64,000 bases of DNA from Firmicutes bacterium ADurb.Bin146 (lineage in GTDB: Bacteria; Bacillota; Clostridia; DUPQ01). The stretch lies in the NCBI GenBank assembly GCA_002070475.1, contig MWDI01000022.1, forward strand, positions 62,001 through 126,000, written 5' to 3'. Each line of letters opens with the position of its first letter. Within the stretch, counting starts at the first letter, position 1. Positions 17,328 through 26,127 of this stretch are shown here, piece after piece. A program made the translations under genes and the position numbers. The notes beneath the pieces are model-generated. The model had not been told where the DNA came from. It did no database searches and was given only the letters and a program-made list of their open reading frames with translations.

Positions 17328-17441
17328 GAAGAACCGGTTGTAAAAATTCCCCCTTTTACAACCGGTAGGTCTTTGACCTGGCAGATTATTGTACTATTAG
17401 GTATTGGACTCTTATTTTACTTAAAATCATTATTTGGATAA
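17292..17441 (+). other. Cryptic 49-codon reading frame with one membrane helix; possible small gene or remnant
   Basis: After TAG at 17289, the frame of rsmH stays open for 49 codons and ends at TAA 17439, three bases before the ftsL start. Its translation is protein-like: a polar part with EEPVVKIPPFTTGRSL, then a clear membrane helix TWQIIVLLGIGLLFYLKSL. There is no ATG or GTG; the only usual start is TTG 17373, giving a 22-residue peptide. An ATG at 17326 is one base out of frame and stops after five codons, so a single-base frameshift would create a complete membrane microprotein. It could be a decayed gene or a real short peptide. I cannot name it. Confidence 0.35.
17333..17379 (+). repeat. 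Perfect 13-bp inverted repeat plus adjacent small hairpin
   Basis: ACCGGTTGTAAAA (17333-17345) and TTTTACAACCGGT (17354-17366) are perfect reverse complements around the 8-base loop ATTCCCCC. Immediately next, AGGTC-TTT-GACCT (17367-17379) forms a second perfect 5-bp hairpin. No T tract follows, so this is unlikely to be a simple terminator; it may act as an mRNA structure between rsmH and ftsL. Confidence 0.75.
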
Positions 17442-17444
17442 TAA

Positions 17445-17867
17445 ATGGAAATTGAAAAGAAAAACGAAAAGAAAATATTCAATAAAATGAAGGCTGTGAT
17501 ATTGCTTATGCTTGTATTCACAGCCTTGTTTGTAATTATTTACAGATATGGCGAAATGATTAATCTAAATTATGATATTACATCAATGAATAACGAATTG
17601 CGTGAAAAAACTGCGCTTAATTCTTCTTTGTATGCTGAACTTGATAGAGCATGTAATATAAATGACATAAGGATAACTGCAGAAACAAAATTGGATATGA
17701 ATAAACCAAGGCCTGATCAACATGTATATATAGATTTGAACTTAAATGATGAGTATGCTTCACAGGAAAAAGAAGATTTCTATTCAAAAATTCAGGTTTT
17801 ATTCGATAAAGTAAAATATACTGTTGAAAATGTAATTGACATTTTCATGGGTTCAAAAAAGGACTAA
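17445..17867 (+). CDS. FtsL-like septum protein
   Basis: A 140-residue bitopic protein: a short basic cytoplasmic N-terminus, one membrane helix (~residues 15-33, MKAVILLMLVFTALFVIIY) and an extracytoplasmic region beginning with a heptad-like coiled coil (YDITSMNNELREKTALNSSLYAELD). This topology and its position between rsmH and the PBP gene match FtsL, which with DivIC/FtsQ recruits and activates FtsW/FtsI. FtsL proteins are poorly conserved, so the call rests on position and topology. The C-terminal extension past residue 95 is longer than in many FtsL. Ribosome site is weak (TTGGA). Confidence 0.7.
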   Translation: MEIEKKNEKKIFNKMKAVILLMLVFTALFVIIYRYGEMINLNYDITSMNNELREKTALNSSLYAELDRACNINDIRITAETKLDMNKPRPDQHVYIDLNLNDEYASQEKEDFYSKIQVLFDKVKYTVENVIDIFMGSKKD

Positions 17868-17895
17868 AATAGTATATCATTCTATTGGTAAATAT

Positions 17896-20103
17896 ATGGA
17901 CAACAAAGAGAGCATAAAAAAAACTGAGAATACTGAAATATCAAATAATACGTTGACAAGAAAAAGACTGTTGATACTTATGGCTGTCTTTATATTAATT
18001 GCTATGGTTATTGCTGGGTATACCGGATATATACAATTTGTGTGGGCAAACGAATTAAAAGTGAAAGCATATGAACAACAAAACCAAGATAGGACAATAA
18101 AAGCAAGCAGAGGTACAATTTATGACAGTCAAGGGAATATTTTAGCGATATCCATAAGTGTTGATACAATTTCGGTTAGTCCTGTAATTTTGCAGAAAAA
18201 TAAAAATATAACTGTAGAAGAAGTTGCTTTAGAATTAAGCACGGTTCTTAATTTACAGTATAATAAGATATTAGAAAAACTAAAAACGCAAACTCAGTAT
18301 CAGCTTATAGCAACAAAAGTTGAAAGAAAAGATTCTGACCTTATTAAGGAGTATATAAAAAACAACTCAGTGTCTGGTATATACATACAACCAGACAGTA
18401 AAAGATATTATCCATATGGTGCTTTAGCAGCTCATGCAATAGGTTTTACAGGAGATGATAATCAGGGTTTATTCGGTCTTGAATTATCACTAGATGGATA
18501 TTTGAGAGGTATAGATGGTAAAATCCTAACAGAACTGGATGTCGGAGGAACAGAATTGCCTTTTGCATTTGAATCTAGGATAGAAGCAGTTGATGGGTAT
18601 GATGTAATTACAACATTGAATGCTGATATACAGAAAATAGCGGAAAATGTTGTAAAACAGGCAATAATAGATAATAAATCAAAAGATGGTGCTGTATGCA
18701 TAATTGCTGACTCAAAAACATCAGAAATATTAGCAATGGTTTCAGAACCAGGATTTGATTTAAATTTTTCAAGAGCGCTGCCAGAAGGTTATTCGATAGA
18801 TGGCTGGACAGGTTTGAGAAACAGTGATGTTGAGTTGCTTTATAGCACAGTATGGCGCAATAAAGCAATTATGGATACATATGAACCTGGTTCGACATTT
18901 AAATCAATAACTACTGCTATGGCACTTGAAGAGGATGTAGTCGGGTTGGATACGGTTGTTGATGATTTGCCAGTTACAGTATTTGGAGCTGCAATTCACT
19001 GCTGGTCTAAGGAATATCCTCATGGAACAGAAACATTTTTGCAAGCTGTATATAATTCCTGTAATCCTGTTTTTGTAAAAATATCACATCTTATAGGGAT
19101 TAAGACTTTTTATGAATATGTAGAATCTTTTGGGTTTAAAAATTATTCAGGAATAGAGCTTGCTGGTGAAGGGAAAAGCATATTTCATGATGACCCAACT
19201 AAACTAGATATGTCTGTTGCTTCATTCGGACAAAGATTCCAAATAACTCCAATACAGATGGTTGCTGCATATAATGCAATAGCAAACGGAGGATATCTCA
19301 TCCAACCAAGCCTTACTGATGCAATAATAGACAAACAGGGTAATGTAATTTATGATTTTGAGCCTCAAGCGGTAAGACAAGTTATTTCGAAAGAGACATC
19401 AGATAAGCTTAGAAAAATACTGGAAGGTGTGGTAACTGAAGGCGGAGCAAAAAATGCTTATGTTGACGGATACAGAGTAGCAGGCAAAACAGGAACTAGT
19501 GAAACTACAGTAGAAGATGTATATGTATCTTCATTTATAGGATTCGCTCCTGCAGATAATCCTGTTATAACTGTATTGTTTATAGTATTTAATCCTCAAG
19601 GAGCATCATATTATGGAAGTCAGGTTGCTGCTCCTTATGCGAAAATGGTATTTGAACAAGCTTTAGAAGCCTTATCAGTAGAAAGACAGGGAAATGCATC
19701 AAGTAATAAAATTTCTGTATATGTACCAAATCTAAGCGGATATAATGTAGAAAAGGCTACGCAGAAAATTAAAAGTTACGGATTGGATTATGAAATAGAA
19801 GGCAGTACAGCAGGGGAAGATGTAACTATTATGTATCAATATCCTGAAAGCGGTACCAAGATAACAAAAGATGGCGTTATAATACTATATACATATATAC
19901 CAGATTCAAAAAAAACTGTAAAAATCCCATATCTGGTAGGTAAAGATAAAACTTATGTAATAAAAACACTTAAAGATTTGGGATTGAATGTTGAATCGGA
20001 TGGAGATGGAACATGTATAACTGTCGAGTATAATGCAGGTACATATGTGGAGAAAGGTACGATCGTAGATATTACTTTCAGGTTTACTGATTATTTGGAC
20101 TGA
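17896..20103 (+). CDS. Class B penicillin-binding protein with two PASTA domains (FtsI/SpoVD type transpeptidase)
   Basis: Monofunctional transpeptidase that crosslinks septal or spore peptidoglycan. A membrane anchor (~residues 25-48, LLILMAVFILIAMVIAGY) precedes the dimerisation domain (SRGTIYDSQGNILA). The transpeptidase has STFK (active Ser about 333), SCN (about 388) and KTGTS (about 531). The tail has two PASTA repeats (from ISVYVPNLSGYNVEKA and from VKIPYLVGKDKTYVI), as in SpoVD. The frame is open from 17836 inside ftsL, but MDNKESIKKT at 17896 gives a normal cytoplasmic tail without overlap. SpoVD versus FtsI (PBP2b) cannot be settled here; clostridia often have a single such gene in this cluster. 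Confidence 0.92.
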   Translation: MDNKESIKKTENTEISNNTLTRKRLLILMAVFILIAMVIAGYTGYIQFVWANELKVKAYEQQNQDRTIKASRGTIYDSQGNILAISISVDTISVSPVILQKNKNITVEEVALELSTVLNLQYNKILEKLKTQTQYQLIATKVERKDSDLIKEYIKNNSVSGIYIQPDSKRYYPYGALAAHAIGFTGDDNQGLFGLELSLDGYLRGIDGKILTELDVGGTELPFAFESRIEAVDGYDVITTLNADIQKIAENVVKQAIIDNKSKDGAVCIIADSKTSEILAMVSEPGFDLNFSRALPEGYSIDGWTGLRNSDVELLYSTVWRNKAIMDTYEPGSTFKSITTAMALEEDVVGLDTVVDDLPVTVFGAAIHCWSKEYPHGTETFLQAVYNSCNPVFVKISHLIGIKTFYEYVESFGFKNYSGIELAGEGKSIFHDDPTKLDMSVASFGQRFQITPIQMVAAYNAIANGGYLIQPSLTDAIIDKQGNVIYDFEPQAVRQVISKETSDKLRKILEGVVTEGGAKNAYVDGYRVAGKTGTSETTVEDVYVSSFIGFAPADNPVITVLFIVFNPQGASYYGSQVAAPYAKMVFEQALEALSVERQGNASSNKISVYVPNLSGYNVEKATQKIKSYGLDYEIEGSTAGEDVTIMYQYPESGTKITKDGVIILYTYIPDSKKTVKIPYLVGKDKTYVIKTLKDLGLNVESDGDGTCITVEYNAGTYVEKGTIVDITFRFTDYLD

Positions 20104-20113
20104 TGGAGGACAT

Positions 20114-21607
20114 ATGCTTTTAGAGAGTTTGCTTGCAAAGACTGGGTATAAAAGAATATCGAATAAAAAAGCTATGGATATACAAGACATATCCTTTGAC
20201 TCTAGAAATATTAAAAAAGATTATCTATTTATTGCAATAGATGGAACTGACGATGATGGTCATAAATATATAAATAGTGCTATTGCATATGGAGCATCAG
20301 CTATAGTAATAACCAAGGATTATGAAATATATTCAAAACAGTATCCGAACATCACTGTAATTGAAACAGATGATGCCAGAATATTTTTAGCAGAAGCTTC
20401 TGCAGCTTTTTTCAATTATCCGACACATGATATGAATCTTATGGGTATTACTGGGACAAAAGGTAAATCAACTATTTCATATATGATTAAAAATATTTAT
20501 GATAAAGCAGAAATAGGATGTGCAGTAATCGGGACTGTTGGGGTAGCCTATAACGGAAAAGAGATTTCGACTTCACAGACAACTCCTTCATCTTATGAAT
20601 TAAATAATATATTCAGCCTTATCAAGAAGGAGGAAATTACTAACTGTGTAATGGAAGTATCATCAATAGCTCTCAAAACAAACAGGGTATATGGATTAAA
20701 TTATGATATCGGTATGTATACTAATCTTACACAAGCACACATTACTGCGAGAGAGCATCCTGATTTTGAGGACTATTTTGCAGCAAAAAAAAGAATTTTC
20801 AAAATAAGTAAAAAAATTATAATAAATAATGATGATTCAAATGTACGGAAAGCTGCCGAGCAATATATAAACAGTCCTTCATATAAAGATAATAGGCAAA
20901 AGATATATACTATAGGTATTGATAACAAAGCGGACATAACAGCGATAAATATAGTATATGAAAACGACAGTTCAAGTTTTACTTACAATGGATTAGGATA
21001 TGAGATTGATATTAAGATAGACATGCCGGGGAGATTTAATATATATAACAGCCTTTTTGCTATAACAGCATGTCTTTTAAAAGGTATATCAGCAGATTAC
21101 ATAAAACAGGGAATGATAGATGTGGTTGTTAAAGGAAGATGCGAAAAGGTTGATATAGGCAAGGATTATTCTATAATGATAGATTATGCTCATACCCCAG
21201 ACAGTCTGGAAAAGCTACTGATAGCAGTCAGGGAAACCAAGAACGCGGGACGAATAATATGCTTATTCGGATGTGGCGGTGACAGGGATAATTCCATGAG
21301 ACCAATGATGGGAAGAATCGCTGGGCAAAATGCAGACTTTTCCATTATTACTTCAGATAATTCCAGAACAGAAAAACCTGAAGATATAATATCTATGATA
21401 GAAGCTGGCATAAAACAAACCGAAGGAAGATATATATGTATAACAGACAGGACTGATGCTATCGCATATGCTATACATAATGCAAAGAAAGACGATATTA
21501 TTATTCTGGCAGGTAAGGGACACGAGACATATCTTGATGTTATGGGTAAAAAGACTCATTATGATGAAAGAGAAATTGTTCATCAGATACTGGAAGGCAT
21601 GAAATGA
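20114..21607 (+). CDS. murE: UDP-MurNAc-tripeptide synthetase MurE (third amino acid uncertain)
   Basis: ATP-dependent Mur ligase adding the third residue to UDP-MurNAc-L-Ala-D-Glu. Domain 1 (DSRNIKKDYLFIAIDGTDDDGH), the central P-loop GITGTKGKST (111-120), and the C-terminal ligase domain (DYAHTPDSLEKLL, GCGGDRDNSMRPMMG, LAGKGHE) identify MurE. Several residues differ from the usual meso-DAP enzyme: the substrate motif reads DNSR (about 415-418) rather than DNPR, the conserved SSH is SSI (183-185), and the loop has GTKGKS instead of GTNGKT. The AREHPDFEDYF segment recalls the lysine-type MurE clade. Substrate choice is therefore open. Start ATG 20114 follows GGAGG at 20103-20107. Confidence 0.93.
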   Translation: MLLESLLAKTGYKRISNKKAMDIQDISFDSRNIKKDYLFIAIDGTDDDGHKYINSAIAYGASAIVITKDYEIYSKQYPNITVIETDDARIFLAEASAAFFNYPTHDMNLMGITGTKGKSTISYMIKNIYDKAEIGCAVIGTVGVAYNGKEISTSQTTPSSYELNNIFSLIKKEEITNCVMEVSSIALKTNRVYGLNYDIGMYTNLTQAHITAREHPDFEDYFAAKKRIFKISKKIIINNDDSNVRKAAEQYINSPSYKDNRQKIYTIGIDNKADITAINIVYENDSSSFTYNGLGYEIDIKIDMPGRFNIYNSLFAITACLLKGISADYIKQGMIDVVVKGRCEKVDIGKDYSIMIDYAHTPDSLEKLLIAVRETKNAGRIICLFGCGGDRDNSMRPMMGRIAGQNADFSIITSDNSRTEKPEDIISMIEAGIKQTEGRYICITDRTDAIAYAIHNAKKDDIIILAGKGHETYLDVMGKKTHYDEREIVHQILEGMK

Positions 21608-22959
21608 AATTGAAACTTAGCGAGATATATGATTTTTTCAAGAATGAGTATCTAAAGGACTCGGATGTTTTCGTTACAGGGGTATCCATCGACACAAGGA
21701 CTATAAATCCAGGGGATATCTTTTTTGCCATTGAAGGAGAGAATTTCGATGGACATACTTTTGTTAATAAAGCGTTGGAAGCAAAGGCAGTTGCAGCAGT
21801 ATGTTCAAAGAAGGTTGACTATTATGATGACAAAATCATTTATGTGGAAAACACTCTTAAAGCTTTACAGGATTTAGCAAGGTATTATAGGCTTTCATTG
21901 AATATCCCGTTTGTATCTGTCACAGGAAGTAATGGAAAGACCACAACAAAGGAATATATAAATGCGGCATTGTCTTCATCATTTAAGATCGGATGCACAA
22001 AAGGGAATTTAAATAACCAGACAGGAGTACCGCTGACAATATTTTCAATTGACGAAGATTCAAAAGCTGCTGTTATTGAGATGGGTATGAATAACATGGG
22101 TGAAATAAGCAAATTAGCTTCCATAGTTATTCCTCATATAGCAGTTATAACTAATATCGGAACAAGCCATATAGGGCGACTTGGCAGCAGGGAAAATATA
22201 TTCATAGCGAAAACTGAAGTTTTGAATTATATTAACAATGGATTTTTGGTGGTAAACTCAGATGATGATATGCTTAGCAGTCTAGTAACCAATGATAAAT
22301 ATACTGTAATACGCACAGGGATCAAGGCAGATAACCTGGATTATGCAGCTAAAAACATAGTTCTGAATGAAGATAACACATACTCTTTCACGGTTCGTGA
22401 TACAAGAATCAAGTTATCCATACCCGGCATACATAATGTCAATAACGCACTGCTGGCATTTGCAGTTGCAGATATATTAAAAGCAGACAGGAACAAAGCA
22501 GGAAAAGCATTAGGTTCATGCGTAAACCAAAAGATGAGGACACAGATAAGCGATATTAATGGATATGTCGTTATTAATGATGCATACAATGCGAATTATG
22601 ACTCCATGAGAGCATCTATTGATATTCTGAAGAAATACAGGAATAGAAGAGTTGCTGTTTTGGGAGATATGCTGGAACTTGGTGAATATGAAAAGGTACT
22701 GCATGAAAAAACAGGCGAGTATCTGGCTGAAAGTGGAATTGACATATTGATAGCTGTAGGGAAAAATGCAGCGAATTACAAGAAAGGCGCATTAAATAAT
22801 GGAATGAATGAAGACAACATTTTCATTTATGACGATTTAATACAAGCAAAAAGATTTATTAAAGATATAATATATAAAGGCGATTCCATTCTGATTAAAG
22901 GATCTAGAGGATCATCGATGGAAAAAATAATGGAGATTTTTGAAGGGGACGAAGTATGA
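21604..22959 (+). CDS. murF: UDP-MurNAc-tripeptide:D-Ala-D-Ala ligase MurF
   Basis: Adds the D-Ala-D-Ala dipeptide to complete the UDP-MurNAc-pentapeptide. MurF hallmarks are SIDTRTINPGDIFFAIEGENFDGH near the N-terminus, the P-loop VTGSNGKTTTKEYI, NNQTGVPLTIF, and VIEMGMNNMGEI. The C-terminal part has INDAYNANYDSMRASID and VLGDMLELGE, typical of MurF. At 451 residues length is normal. It overlaps murE by 4 bases (ATGA) and mraY by 4 bases. Confidence 0.96.
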   Translation: MKLKLSEIYDFFKNEYLKDSDVFVTGVSIDTRTINPGDIFFAIEGENFDGHTFVNKALEAKAVAAVCSKKVDYYDDKIIYVENTLKALQDLARYYRLSLNIPFVSVTGSNGKTTTKEYINAALSSSFKIGCTKGNLNNQTGVPLTIFSIDEDSKAAVIEMGMNNMGEISKLASIVIPHIAVITNIGTSHIGRLGSRENIFIAKTEVLNYINNGFLVVNSDDDMLSSLVTNDKYTVIRTGIKADNLDYAAKNIVLNEDNTYSFTVRDTRIKLSIPGIHNVNNALLAFAVADILKADRNKAGKALGSCVNQKMRTQISDINGYVVINDAYNANYDSMRASIDILKKYRNRRVAVLGDMLELGEYEKVLHEKTGEYLAESGIDILIAVGKNAANYKKGALNNGMNEDNIFIYDDLIQAKRFIKDIIYKGDSILIKGSRGSSMEKIMEIFEGDEV

Positions 22960-23909
22960 TAATAGCAATAAGTGTATCTTTCATCTTAACTGTTATACTG
23001 GGTATAGTTATGCTTCCAGTTTTAAGACAGTTAAAAATTGGTCAGGTTGTAAGAGATGATGGTCCGAAAGATCATCTTAAAAAAGCTGGAACACCCACAA
23101 TGGGTGGGATTATATTCATACTTCCAATAATCGGATGCACGTTATTTTTTTCCTGGAATAACCCGCAAGCAGTATCAGCATGCGCTCTTATCTTTTTATC
23201 TTCATTAGTAGGTTTCATAGATGATTATTTAAAAATAAAGAAAAAGAACAAAGATGGATTGAAACCTTTATTTAAAACTATTTTTTTCGTGACTATATCT
23301 TTGGCATATGCTATTTACATTGTCTACTTCTCACCTATCGGATCTGATATTATTGTGCCGTTTTCTAATGGAATACAGTCTTTTGTTATACCTGGATGGA
23401 TTTATACAGCATTTATAGTACTTTTCTATAATGCAGTTATAAATGCTGTAAATTTTACTGATGGAGTCGATGGTCTTTGTGGTTCTGTAACCGCAGTAGT
23501 ATTTATTTTCTTTGCAATAATATCAAAAATCATATTTGATGATACTGATATGACATATATGTCCTTAATTATTGTAGGAGCAATGATAGGATACCTTATT
23601 TTCAATGTGCATCCTGCAAAAATGCTTATGGGTGATACGGGCTCGTTAGCTTTAGGAGGTGCAGTTACAGCTATTGCTATAAATTTACAGATCCCATGGA
23701 TTGTGTTATTAATAGGTATTATATATGTAATTGAAATTCTGTCTTCAGTAATTCAAGTGATGCATTATAAAAGGACTAAAAAAAGGATTTTTCTTATGGC
23801 TCCGATTCATCACCATTTCGAACTAAAACACTGGAGCGAAAATAAGATAGTAATTGTATTCAGCGGTATATCTATTATTGGAGGTATTCTAGCATTATTG
23901 ATTATTTAG
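22956..23909 (+). CDS. mraY: Phospho-N-acetylmuramoyl-pentapeptide transferase MraY
   Basis: Integral membrane enzyme that transfers phospho-MurNAc-pentapeptide to undecaprenyl phosphate, making lipid I. Ten membrane segments are predicted by eye. Catalytic and family motifs: AGTPTMGGIIF, FIDDYLKIKKKNKDGLKP (DDxxK), NAVNFTDGVDGLCGS, and the C-terminal MAPIHHHFELKHWSE. Length 317 is normal. The next gene should be murD in most Firmicutes clusters, but here it is a SEDS gene. Confidence 0.97.
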   Translation: MIIAISVSFILTVILGIVMLPVLRQLKIGQVVRDDGPKDHLKKAGTPTMGGIIFILPIIGCTLFFSWNNPQAVSACALIFLSSLVGFIDDYLKIKKKNKDGLKPLFKTIFFVTISLAYAIYIVYFSPIGSDIIVPFSNGIQSFVIPGWIYTAFIVLFYNAVINAVNFTDGVDGLCGSVTAVVFIFFAIISKIIFDDTDMTYMSLIIVGAMIGYLIFNVHPAKMLMGDTGSLALGGAVTAIAINLQIPWIVLLIGIIYVIEILSSVIQVMHYKRTKKRIFLMAPIHHHFELKHWSENKIVIVFSGISIIGGILALLII

Positions 23910-23917
23910 GAGTATAG

Positions 23918-25033
23918 ATGAAAACAAAAGTAAAACAAAATGCAGATTTTCTTATATTGTTATTTGCTCTAGTGCTAACATCTTTAGGACTCTTAATGAT
24001 TTTCAGTGCATCTGCTCCATATGCTAAAAGCAGGTTTGGAGATATTTATTATTTTATTAAGGATCAGATGCTTGCAGCAGTTATAGGTATAGCTGCAATG
24101 ATGATAGTATCTTTGATTAATTTTCATTTATATAAAAAATTCGCATGGATTATATTTATAGGGGGATTATGTCTTCTTCTTTTGACTTATGTACCAGGCA
24201 TAGCAGTGGAACACAATGACGCAAGCAGATGGATTAATATCGGATTCGAGTTTCAGCCTTCTGAATTATATAAGCTTGCATTTATTATATTTATAGCTAA
24301 ATTGATAATTTATTTTAAGGAAAAACAAAAACCATTAGCAGGATATCTTGTAACGCTAGCATTTACATTAGTATCTGCACTTATAATATACTTTCAACCT
24401 CACTTAAGTGCTGCGATTATAATCACTTTAATCGGATTTATAATCATATATGTGGGAGGTACTAAGTTGAAATATTTAATATTCACAGTGGTTCCGGTTG
24501 TACTGCTTGTTATTGTAGGAGCATTTACAGTAGAATATATGAAAGTAAGAATCATGGCGTGGCTAGATCCTTTTGCATATCCTTCAGACAGTGGTTACCA
24601 GGTTATCCAGTCGTTATATGCAATTGCTTCAGGAGGTCTTTTCGGGGTAGGTTTAGGCAAAAGCACACAAAAATTCTTGTATATTCCTGAACCTCAAAAT
24701 GACTTTATTTTTTCTATTATAGCAGAGGAGATTGGATACATAGGAGTATTTCTTGTAATCGCTTTATTTTGTATGCTTCTTTGGCGGGGAATAAGAGTCG
24801 CCATTTTTTGTGAGGATCTTTTTGGTACTTTACTTGCTACAGGAATTACTGCTTTAATTTTTGTGCAGGCAGCATTAAACATAGCTGTTGTTACAGGTTT
24901 GGCTCCCAATACTGGTATACCTTTACCTTTTTTTAGTGCGGGAGGGACCAGCATTGTAATGTTTTTAACAGAAATAGGAATACTATTAAATATTTCTAAA
25001 CATCCTAAGAAAAAGAGGGAAATGGAAAAATGA
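23918..25033 (+). CDS. SEDS-family division/sporulation peptidoglycan polymerase FtsW/SpoVE
   Basis: A 371-residue polytopic SEDS glycosyltransferase. Signatures: MIFSASAPYAKSRFGD near helix 1, GFEFQPSELYKLAFIIFIA, the YFQPHLSAAIIIT segment in place of the usual QPDLG (the Asp position is His here), YPSDSGYQVIQSLYAIASGG, EPQNDFIFSIIAEEIGYIG, and NTGIPLPFFSAGGTS. Location between mraY and murG marks it as FtsW or SpoVE rather than RodA. GGAG at 23909-23912 precedes ATG 23918. It overlaps murG by 4 bases. Confidence 0.93.
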   Translation: MKTKVKQNADFLILLFALVLTSLGLLMIFSASAPYAKSRFGDIYYFIKDQMLAAVIGIAAMMIVSLINFHLYKKFAWIIFIGGLCLLLLTYVPGIAVEHNDASRWINIGFEFQPSELYKLAFIIFIAKLIIYFKEKQKPLAGYLVTLAFTLVSALIIYFQPHLSAAIIITLIGFIIIYVGGTKLKYLIFTVVPVVLLVIVGAFTVEYMKVRIMAWLDPFAYPSDSGYQVIQSLYAIASGGLFGVGLGKSTQKFLYIPEPQNDFIFSIIAEEIGYIGVFLVIALFCMLLWRGIRVAIFCEDLFGTLLATGITALIFVQAALNIAVVTGLAPNTGIPLPFFSAGGTSIVMFLTEIGILLNISKHPKKKREMEK

Positions 25034-26127
25034 AGGTATTGATAGCAGGCGGAGGATCCGCAGGGCATATTAACCCAGCTATATCCATAGCAAAAGAAAT
25101 TAAAAAACATCATCCCCAATATGAAATCTTATTTATCGGATCAAAAAAAGGTTTAGAGAAGGATCTTGTACCAAGAGAAGGTTTTAGTATTGAATTTATT
25201 GAAATAGAAGGATTTAAAAGACCTTTTGGATTTAAATCTATTAAAACTATTTTTATCATGATAAAAGGATTTTTGCATGCAAATAAAATAGTTAAGAACT
25301 TTAAACCCGACATAGCGATAGGAACAGGCGGATTCGTATCAGGTCCTGCACTATATGCTTCTTTTCTACATAAATCAAAAATACTTATACACGAACAGAA
25401 TGCATATCCAGGTATAACTAACAGGATACTTGCCAAATGTGCAGATATAGCAATGGTCAGTTATGAATCAACATTAAAATTCTTCACTAAATCTAAAAAA
25501 ACAGTGTTGACAGGTAACCTGATAGATGACTCGTTTTCGCTGAGCATAAAGTATGAACCTCACGAAGGGATAAAGACTGTAGTAATAATCGGTGGAAGCC
25601 AAGGTGCGATGACTATAAATAATGCTGTTATAGGTATGATTAACAATCATATAAAAGAAAAAGATTTTAAACTTATATTTGCACCAGGCAAAAGGCATTA
25701 TGAGGAAACCATGAGCAGAATTAATAAGCAATTACCTAATGTTATAATTAATGATTACATATATGACAGAGATACGGTATACAGAAGTGCTGACCTTATG
25801 GTTGCAAGAGGAGGGGCTACAACGATAAGCGAAATACTTGCCATGGGTATGCCTTCGATAATCATTCCATCTCCCTTTGTACCCGATAATGCACAGGAAA
25901 GAAATGCTGAACAGATTTACAAGAAAGATGCATGTGAGATAATATATGATAATCAAGATTTTAATGCTGATGTTTTATATGAGAAAATAATGAATATGTT
26001 AAATGACAATAATAAATTACTAGAGCTGTCAAGTAACGCATATGCAATCGGTATACGTGATGCGAACGAAAGGGTATTCAGCGAAATTGCGGAGGTTTTA
26101 AATGAAACTGACGGTATTGGGAAATAA
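25030..26127 (+). CDS. murG: UDP-GlcNAc:lipid I GlcNAc transferase MurG
   Basis: Peripheral membrane GT28 enzyme making lipid II. N-terminal glycine-rich loop LIAGGGSAGHINPA, the HEQNAYPGITNRILA motif, GGSQGAMTINNAV linking the domains, and the C-terminal LMVARGGATTISEILAMGMPSIIIP with PFVPDNAQERNAE are all diagnostic. Length 365 is normal. It shares a 4-base overlap with the SEDS gene and a 26-base overlap with the MBL-fold gene that follows. Confidence 0.97.
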   Translation: MKVLIAGGGSAGHINPAISIAKEIKKHHPQYEILFIGSKKGLEKDLVPREGFSIEFIEIEGFKRPFGFKSIKTIFIMIKGFLHANKIVKNFKPDIAIGTGGFVSGPALYASFLHKSKILIHEQNAYPGITNRILAKCADIAMVSYESTLKFFTKSKKTVLTGNLIDDSFSLSIKYEPHEGIKTVVIIGGSQGAMTINNAVIGMINNHIKEKDFKLIFAPGKRHYEETMSRINKQLPNVIINDYIYDRDTVYRSADLMVARGGATTISEILAMGMPSIIIPSPFVPDNAQERNAEQIYKKDACEIIYDNQDFNADVLYEKIMNMLNDNNKLLELSSNAYAIGIRDANERVFSEIAEVLNETDGIGK

